Assembly (NCBI GenBank): GCA_938003565.1
Contig: CALKYB010000100.1
Coordinates: 1 to 9,755, forward strand
Direction: 5' to 3'
DNA: 9,755 bases
Source: an uncultured bacterium
Lineage (GTDB): Bacteria; Bdellovibrionota_C; UBA2361; SZUA-149; CALKYB01
The notes under the pieces were generated by a model. That model did no database searches. It was not told where the DNA came from and worked only from the letters and a program-made list of their open reading frames with translations. Position 1 is the stretch's first letter. Each line of letters begins with the position of its first letter. The translations under genes were made by a program, and so were the position numbers. This document shows positions 6,436-9,755 of the stretch, in pieces.

Positions 6436-6720
6436 ATGGGTAGGTATGAACCGAGTATCTATGGAATAAACTTTTCGCGAATGTCTCCGATATTCCACAT
6501 TTTGGCATTTAATTATATTTCGCGAGTAGTTGTTGGTCTCCAGTATTTAAACACTCTTGATGAGCATGGGCTTCTCTTGGTTCAAGAAGAGAATCTCTCA
6601 GTTGTACTCAAGCATTTTGGGATAGGCCAGACAGATTATTCTGTCTCTGATACCAATATTCCCACCATTAGCAAGAAGGTGGAAGTGCACTGCCTCATTT
6701 TGTCGGATAAAATCTCCTAA
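6436..6720 (+). CDS. Doubtful hypothetical protein
   Basis: An ATG-started frame of 94 codons that resembles no family I know. It has a moderately hydrophobic stretch (about residues 16-36) but no clear signal peptide, and a mixed remainder ending CLILSDKIS. The only possible ribosome binding site is an AGG at 6423-6425 inside the right arm of the hairpin element, 10 nt ahead. It lies in an otherwise gene-poor, AT-rich stretch and could be a chance frame or a degraded gene. If translated, the hairpin at 6348-6425 would be in or just before its leader. Confidence 0.2.
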   Translation: MGRYEPSIYGINFSRMSPIFHILAFNYISRVVVGLQYLNTLDEHGLLLVQEENLSVVLKHFGIGQTDYSVSDTNIPTISKKVEVHCLILSDKIS

Positions 6721-7008
6721 CCTTATTTATTTAGTGTTTTCTTTGTACTCGACTCTATATTTCTATTGGCTTCAGCTGTTTCAAATTTTAGCTAAGATGT
6801 TCTTTTGCATAAATTGCTGAATTTACTGAGATTGTTGTCTAAAATTGACCCCGACCCTCAATATTGATAAAATTACTCGTTAAATATTGAGTAGCGAAAA
6901 ATTTAGGTTTTTTAAACTGTGTTTAAACGACTAGAGAGTTCGATATTTTGTGGACTAGAGTTCACCTTTGAGTCGATTTTTTTGGTCGTTTGGACACGGA
7001 GCCCTAAG
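6721..7008. other. AT-rich intergenic stretch with inverted repeats
   Basis: No gene is evident. Two inverted repeats stand out: CTCAATATT 6857-6865 with AATATTGAG 6883-6891 (9 bp, 17-nt loop), and TTTAAAC 6911-6917 with GTTTAAA 6921-6927 around TGT. The word GACTAGAG recurs at 6929-6936 and 6953-6960. T-rich runs at 6908-6913 and 6978-6983 separate them. Confidence 0.45.
6911..6927. repeat. 17-bp near-perfect palindrome, possible operator
   Basis: TTTAAAC, a TGT spacer, then GTTTAAA. The 3-nt loop makes it more likely a binding site for a dimeric protein than an RNA hairpin. It lies 82 nt ahead of the small frame at 7009. A role as operator is inferred only. Confidence 0.3.
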
Positions 7009-7212
7009 ATGATGAAAGCAATCGCCCTGATTGCCGTGGTCTCAGCCACGGCAGAGCAAGCTGGTAGAGATCATCCTACCCAGGCTGATTTTAATAGTGA
7101 TAACCTGGTTCGCATTGCCAAAGAAATTCAAACAGAGCTGACCACCCATTCTTCTGGTGATAACGTGAGACAACTTTGTCAGCACTGGAACAACTGTCGG
7201 GTTCGACTTTGA
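7009..7212 (+). CDS. Possible small exported protein
   Basis: Unrecognised. I start it at ATG 7009 because GGAG (6998-7001) lies 7 nt ahead; the frame is open upstream to a GTG at 6919, which lies in the palindrome at 6911-6927. The 67-residue product begins MMKAIALIAVVSATA-EQ, which reads like a short signal peptide: one Lys, a brief hydrophobic core and an Ala-x-Ala type cleavage site. The mature part of about 52 residues is polar and ends with two cysteines six residues apart (LCQHWNNCR). By eye it is richer in G and C than its flanks. A perfect 8-bp inverted repeat (7032-7039 with 7046-7053) and a second, bulged stem near 7061-7088 fall inside the frame, so a structured RNA is an alternative. 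Confidence 0.35.
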   Translation: MMKAIALIAVVSATAEQAGRDHPTQADFNSDNLVRIAKEIQTELTTHSSGDNVRQLCQHWNNCRVRL

Positions 7213-7300
7213 ACTGGATGTTCATGATGATGTTTTTATTTTTCGCTACATTTAATTAAAATTTTAAACGACTCAGAATCTTAGAGAGAAGTTTTAGACG

Positions 7301-8449
7301 ATGGCGAATCTAGAGTTAGACGACACGGGTCATAGCTTAAAAAGTAAATTAGAGGATCATTTAGACGGTAGAGCTTGTTTGCCGGATTTTGAGGTTGATC
7401 GTCAACTTGAGTTGGCTCGGGTAAAGATTGCCAATATTTCCAAAGATGTTGCCAATCGATTATTTGGTGACGGACAAAAAATAACTAACAATACCTACTT
7501 CTCGACTCAAGAAGCTCAGGAGCAAGTGCTTAAATTTTACTCTGAGCTAAATAGAGAATTTTTTCGTGAGGGACTTTCTACAGTTCCACTTATTGGCAAT
7601 TTGTCGACCATTGTCCGAGAGGTAGGGAAGGTATACGCTGAGCATGGATTCTACTTTAATACCTACCCAACTGTTTTGCCAACTGGACAGTCCACGGTGG
7701 TATTAGCCATTTTTGAAGCAAGTCAAAAAGAAAAGCTCGTTGCTCCTTCAGTAGTTGGTGATCTTTCCGAATTAGGCATTGATACCGCCTCTTTGGATCC
7801 AGTTTCTCTTAGAACACTAGAGAAAGATATTCTTTTCCCGGGTAACGATATTTCTTCTGTTCATAGAGAAAAACGGGCTGGTTTGGCTTCCTACTTCAGA
7901 GAGCACGGTAGTTTCTGTGCCTATATTAACAAACCTTTGGCTGCAAATCGGGAAGTTTGGGGAGATTTACCGACTGAGACTGTTCTAGAATTTCTTAAGT
8001 TTAATGAGATTGGTAACTATATAGCCACTCAGATCGTTCCTTTTGATTTCGAGGGAACATTGACTGTTCGAGGTCGAGGAGTGTTACAAATTAATTTTTT
8101 TAATATTGGTGAGGCTCTCTCTGACTACGTCACGTTGAAGAATGTTGGTGGAGAAATTGGATCTCTTGATGAAGTTGGTCCTTTGTTGGATAAGCTACTT
8201 AGAACTAGCTTGGCTACAGGCCTTTCTCGCTATGAGCTTTCTGAGTTTATAGCCTTAAGGTCCATTGACGCCGTTCGCAACCCAGAAAATAAATTTGTTT
8301 CAAAGATTAGACGTGTTCCAGGAGTATCGGAAACAATCAGTTTGGTGAATGCTAGTAAAAAAGAAAGAGCCCTAAGAGCTAAAGAATTGATTGTATCAAC
8401 CAACGAAAAGTACCTAGATGTAATCTTTTCAGGTGTTTTTAAAAAATAG
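7301..8449 (+). CDS. Hypothetical protein, possibly a degenerate zincin-like fold
   Basis: I do not recognise this 382-residue protein. It appears soluble: no signal peptide and no transmembrane helix. Codon use looks like that of its neighbours, and the long uninterrupted frame makes it a real gene. The N-terminal third is charged and probably helical (ELARVKIANISKDVANRLF). In the middle is FNEIGNYIATQIVPF (NEIGN at 235-239), then about 30 residues later GEALSDYVTL (E271). That arrangement resembles a gluzincin HExxH helix followed by its Glu ligand, but with both histidines replaced by Asn. The fold is inference; if correct, the protein is likely catalytically inactive. The ATG at 7301 has only a distant purine-rich stretch (7283-7290) ahead. 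It lies within the interruption between ribBA and ribH, with no functional link visible. Confidence 0.8.
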   Translation: MANLELDDTGHSLKSKLEDHLDGRACLPDFEVDRQLELARVKIANISKDVANRLFGDGQKITNNTYFSTQEAQEQVLKFYSELNREFFREGLSTVPLIGNLSTIVREVGKVYAEHGFYFNTYPTVLPTGQSTVVLAIFEASQKEKLVAPSVVGDLSELGIDTASLDPVSLRTLEKDILFPGNDISSVHREKRAGLASYFREHGSFCAYINKPLAANREVWGDLPTETVLEFLKFNEIGNYIATQIVPFDFEGTLTVRGRGVLQINFFNIGEALSDYVTLKNVGGEIGSLDEVGPLLDKLLRTSLATGLSRYELSEFIALRSIDAVRNPENKFVSKIRRVPGVSETISLVNASKKERALRAKELIVSTNEKYLDVIFSGVFKK

Positions 8450-8453
8450 TATC

Positions 8454-8469
8454 CTCAGTTTAGACTGAG
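8454..8469 (-). terminator. Stem-loop between convergent genes
   Basis: CTCAGT (8454-8459), a TTAG loop, ACTGAG (8464-8469); a second ACTGAG at 8470-8475 offers an alternative pairing. Read on the minus strand, the stem is followed a few bases later by a run of six T, fitting a terminator for the gene at 8496-8864. On the plus strand no U-run follows, so termination of the 382-residue gene would be weaker. Confidence 0.45.
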
Positions 8470-8495
8470 ACTGAGAAAAACCCATTGAAAAATAG

Positions 8496-8864
8496 CTACT
8501 CTCTTTTGACTCTGCAATAACGGAACACTGGCGCCAGTGTCATTGCAGAAAAGAAAACCAAATATCCTTTGGTGTCTTTTGGAAGAGTGAAGTAGTTCCA
8601 AAGAAATACAGTTGCTACTATAGTAAAAACCAAACCGGCAGCGATGATAGCCATTTCAACAACATTATCTAATTTAAGATGTTCGTCAGGATCGCGTCTG
8701 AACGAAAGAAACGAATCTCTTACTGCCCAGATACTTAAGATGATCAATCCGAATGACATCCCAAAACTAAGTGAGGCCGTCGCGTAGGCCACCCCAGTGT
8801 ACGATATGAAAACAGGGGGGAGAAGCAGACCGCTTACTAAACTATCATGAAATTGCGTACTCAA
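8496..8864 (-). CDS. Small four-helix membrane protein, hypothetical
   Basis: A 122-residue integral membrane protein of no family I recognise. Hydrophobic segments lie at about 9-28, 30-48, 69-92 and 99-117. They are joined by a polar loop (about 49-68: VRDSFLSFRRDPDEHLKLDN) and a short one (93-98), with a basic tail, RYCRVKRE. By the positive-inside rule the polar loop and both termini would be cytoplasmic. The start is a TTG (8864-8862) with GAGGG on the minus strand (8876-8872) 7 nt ahead; no ATG fits as well. It is transcribed against the flanking genes and ends 46 nt from the plus-strand gene, with a shared hairpin between. Being the only minus-strand gene, it may have arrived separately. 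Function unknown. Confidence 0.7.
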   Translation of the reverse strand: MSTQFHDSLVSGLLLPPVFISYTGVAYATASLSFGMSFGLIILSIWAVRDSFLSFRRDPDEHLKLDNVVEMAIIAAGLVFTIVATVFLWNYFTLPKDTKGYLVFFSAMTLAPVFRYCRVKRE

Positions 8865-9017
8865 GATTTAACCCTCAACTAAAAGTGGATTCAAACGAGC
8901 ACACTCGTCTCAAACCACCTATAGTTCCGATAAACCATTATCTCCAGTCTCTGTGGTAGGTATAGCACAGTTGTCTGAATGACCCTATCGAGATGACCTT
9001 CGCATAATAGTTGAACT

Positions 9018-9045
9018 TTGATTAAAAAGTGTCTTTGATTACAAT
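9018..9045 (+). promoter_or_regulatory. Promoter-like sequence
   Basis: TTGATT (9018-9023), 16 nt, TACAAT (9040-9045): a fair sigma70-type match reading toward ribH, about 400 nt ahead of it. Chance matches are common in AT-rich DNA. Confidence 0.35.
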
Positions 9046-9319
9046 AGCTTTATCTTAAACTTGGTCGCCTACCTAGTTGCTGGAGCAGGTGTTGTCTAGA
9101 TTATAAAACTTTGATTGGATTTAGTTTTTAGTGAAGGTGGGGTTAGAAAAAAATTCTATTAAGACTAGAATATTTCGCTTCCTAGAAATTTATAGATTGT
9201 AAGGGAAGTTCAATTCTACGATGGTTTTTTTAAGCCCCGAGAGCCAGCAATTTGGGTCGGAAGCCACCATTCTTATAAATATTGTTTCTATATCCCTATA
9301 CTTACTAGCTTTCTTAGTG

Positions 9320-9348
9320 TTGCAATTATCACAGATATGTCATAATAA
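9320..9348 (+). promoter_or_regulatory. Likely promoter of ribH
   Basis: TTGCAA (9320-9325), 17 nt, TAATAA (9343-9348), about 110 nt before the ribH start. Since ribH is cut off from the other rib genes by 3.3 kb including an opposing gene, it probably needs its own promoter, and this is the nearest candidate. Confidence 0.4.
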
Positions 9349-9459
9349 TAGTCATGTATAGATGAAGGAAATTTCTGCCGATGTTTAGGGAGAAATCGAG
9401 TAGTGTATGTCTATGAAGATGTATTGCTCTTTTAAATTTTATTTTAGGTGTTCGAAAAA

Positions 9460-9755
9460 ATGACTGTTAGTAACAGTAATTTACGACTTTCAGATTCTTT
9501 GCTTGGACGAGTAATCTCTGGAAATAGAGATGCTTCAGGTGTGCGTTTTGGCTTGATTGTAGCAGAATTTAATAAAATATTCTGTGAGCGATTACTCGAA
9601 GGCGCGAAGCAGGCAATTCTGTCCCATGGGGGATCAAAAGATTTGATCACCACCGTTTGGGTTCCTGGTTCCTATGAACTTCCTCTTGCAGCGCAGTCTC
9701 TTGCCTCTTCTGGGCAATTCGATGCCTTGATAGCCCTTGGAGTTCTTATCAAGGG
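9460..9755 (+). CDS. ribH: 6,7-dimethyl-8-ribityllumazine synthase (3' end beyond window)
   Basis: Condenses the ribityl-aminopyrimidine with 3,4-dihydroxy-2-butanone 4-phosphate to form lumazine, the substrate of RibE; family members assemble into pentamers or 60-subunit shells. Ninety-eight codons are present before the window ends. Seen: FGLIVAEFN (residues 30-38), the pyrimidine-binding VPGSYELPLAA (68-78) and the start of the phosphate-binding loop, ALGVLIKG. The usual histidine after this loop lies beyond the edge. The N-terminus is longer than in typical members by roughly 15 residues, but no later ATG fits and the frame is open from ATG 9460. An AGG 11 nt ahead is a weak ribosome binding site. 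In related genomes this gene directly follows ribBA; here it is displaced by about 3.3 kb. Confidence 0.95.
   Translation, partial: MTVSNSNLRLSDSLLGRVISGNRDASGVRFGLIVAEFNKIFCERLLEGAKQAILSHGGSKDLITTVWVPGSYELPLAAQSLASSGQFDALIALGVLIK

Larger units (their letters stand above)
8865..9459. other. Long intergenic region before ribH
   Basis: No gene seen. It should contain the minus-strand promoter of the membrane protein gene and plus-strand promoters for ribH. Visible structure: ACGAG/CTCGT stem at 8895-8908, ATTCTA/TAGAAT stem at 9153-9171, and a possible two-part stem at 9221-9270 (ATGGT with ACCAT, CCGA with TCGG). I found no FMN riboswitch consensus. Confidence 0.5.

Noticed and set aside
7032..7088. 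tRNA or other known structured RNA in the two adjacent stems
   Set aside because: The stems do not form a cloverleaf or any other known RNA fold I recognise.
1..9755. CRISPR array, toxin-antitoxin or phage genes
   Set aside because: No regularly spaced repeats, no recognisable Cas, toxin, integrase or phage structural proteins on either strand.

Overview
The window is a piece of an AT-rich bacterial chromosome. It carries a housekeeping cluster in the order acpP, glyA, nrdR, ribD, ribE, ribBA and then, after an interruption, the start of ribH, all on the plus strand. From general knowledge of gene order, the chain acpP-fabF-rpiB/glyA-nrdR-ribD-ribE-ribBA-ribH-nusB is typical of deltaproteobacterial-type lineages (Desulfobacterota, Myxococcota, Bdellovibrionota and relatives). 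I infer a relative of these with low GC content. fabF and rpiB are absent from their usual places. Long non-coding stretches and several genes without a clear Shine-Dalgarno sequence suggest a loosely packed genome.

Layout. Bases 1-739 are AT-rich with no convincing gene. acpP (740-976) encodes acyl carrier protein. A stem-loop without a U-tract separates it from glyA (1075-2334, serine hydroxymethyltransferase). The glyA stop codon lies inside the left arm of a 122-bp palindromic element (2326-2447) with perfect 18-bp terminal inverted repeats, which looks like a miniature mobile or repetitive element. nrdR (2585-3109) follows, then ribD and ribE (overlapping by 16 nt) and ribBA (4891-6147).

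Between ribBA and ribH lies about 3.3 kb of accessory DNA. It holds a 78-bp hairpin element with an internal tandem repeat (6348-6425), a doubtful ORF (6436-6720), AT-rich inverted repeats (6857-6927) and a possible small exported protein (7009-7212). It also holds an unrecognised 382-residue soluble protein (7301-8449) and, convergent to it, a small four-helix membrane protein on the minus strand (8496-8864). ribH (9460 to the window end) is truncated by the window edge and has promoter-like sequence directly upstream.

How the genes work together. RibBA should start both branches of riboflavin synthesis (GTP cyclohydrolase II and 3,4-dihydroxy-2-butanone 4-phosphate synthase). RibD performs deamination and reduction, RibH makes lumazine and RibE makes riboflavin. 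NrdR is a global repressor of ribonucleotide reductase genes that is often found beside ribD. GlyA feeds one-carbon metabolism and AcpP serves fatty acid synthesis. I saw no FMN riboswitch.

The points most worth attention are: (1) the DHBP synthase half of RibBA lacks several residues that are normally invariant, including both key histidines, while the GTP cyclohydrolase half looks intact; (2) the palindromic element that ends glyA; (3) the unknown 382-residue protein, which carries NEIGN plus a downstream Glu where a zinc protease would have HEIGH plus Glu. None of these is a proven new system.
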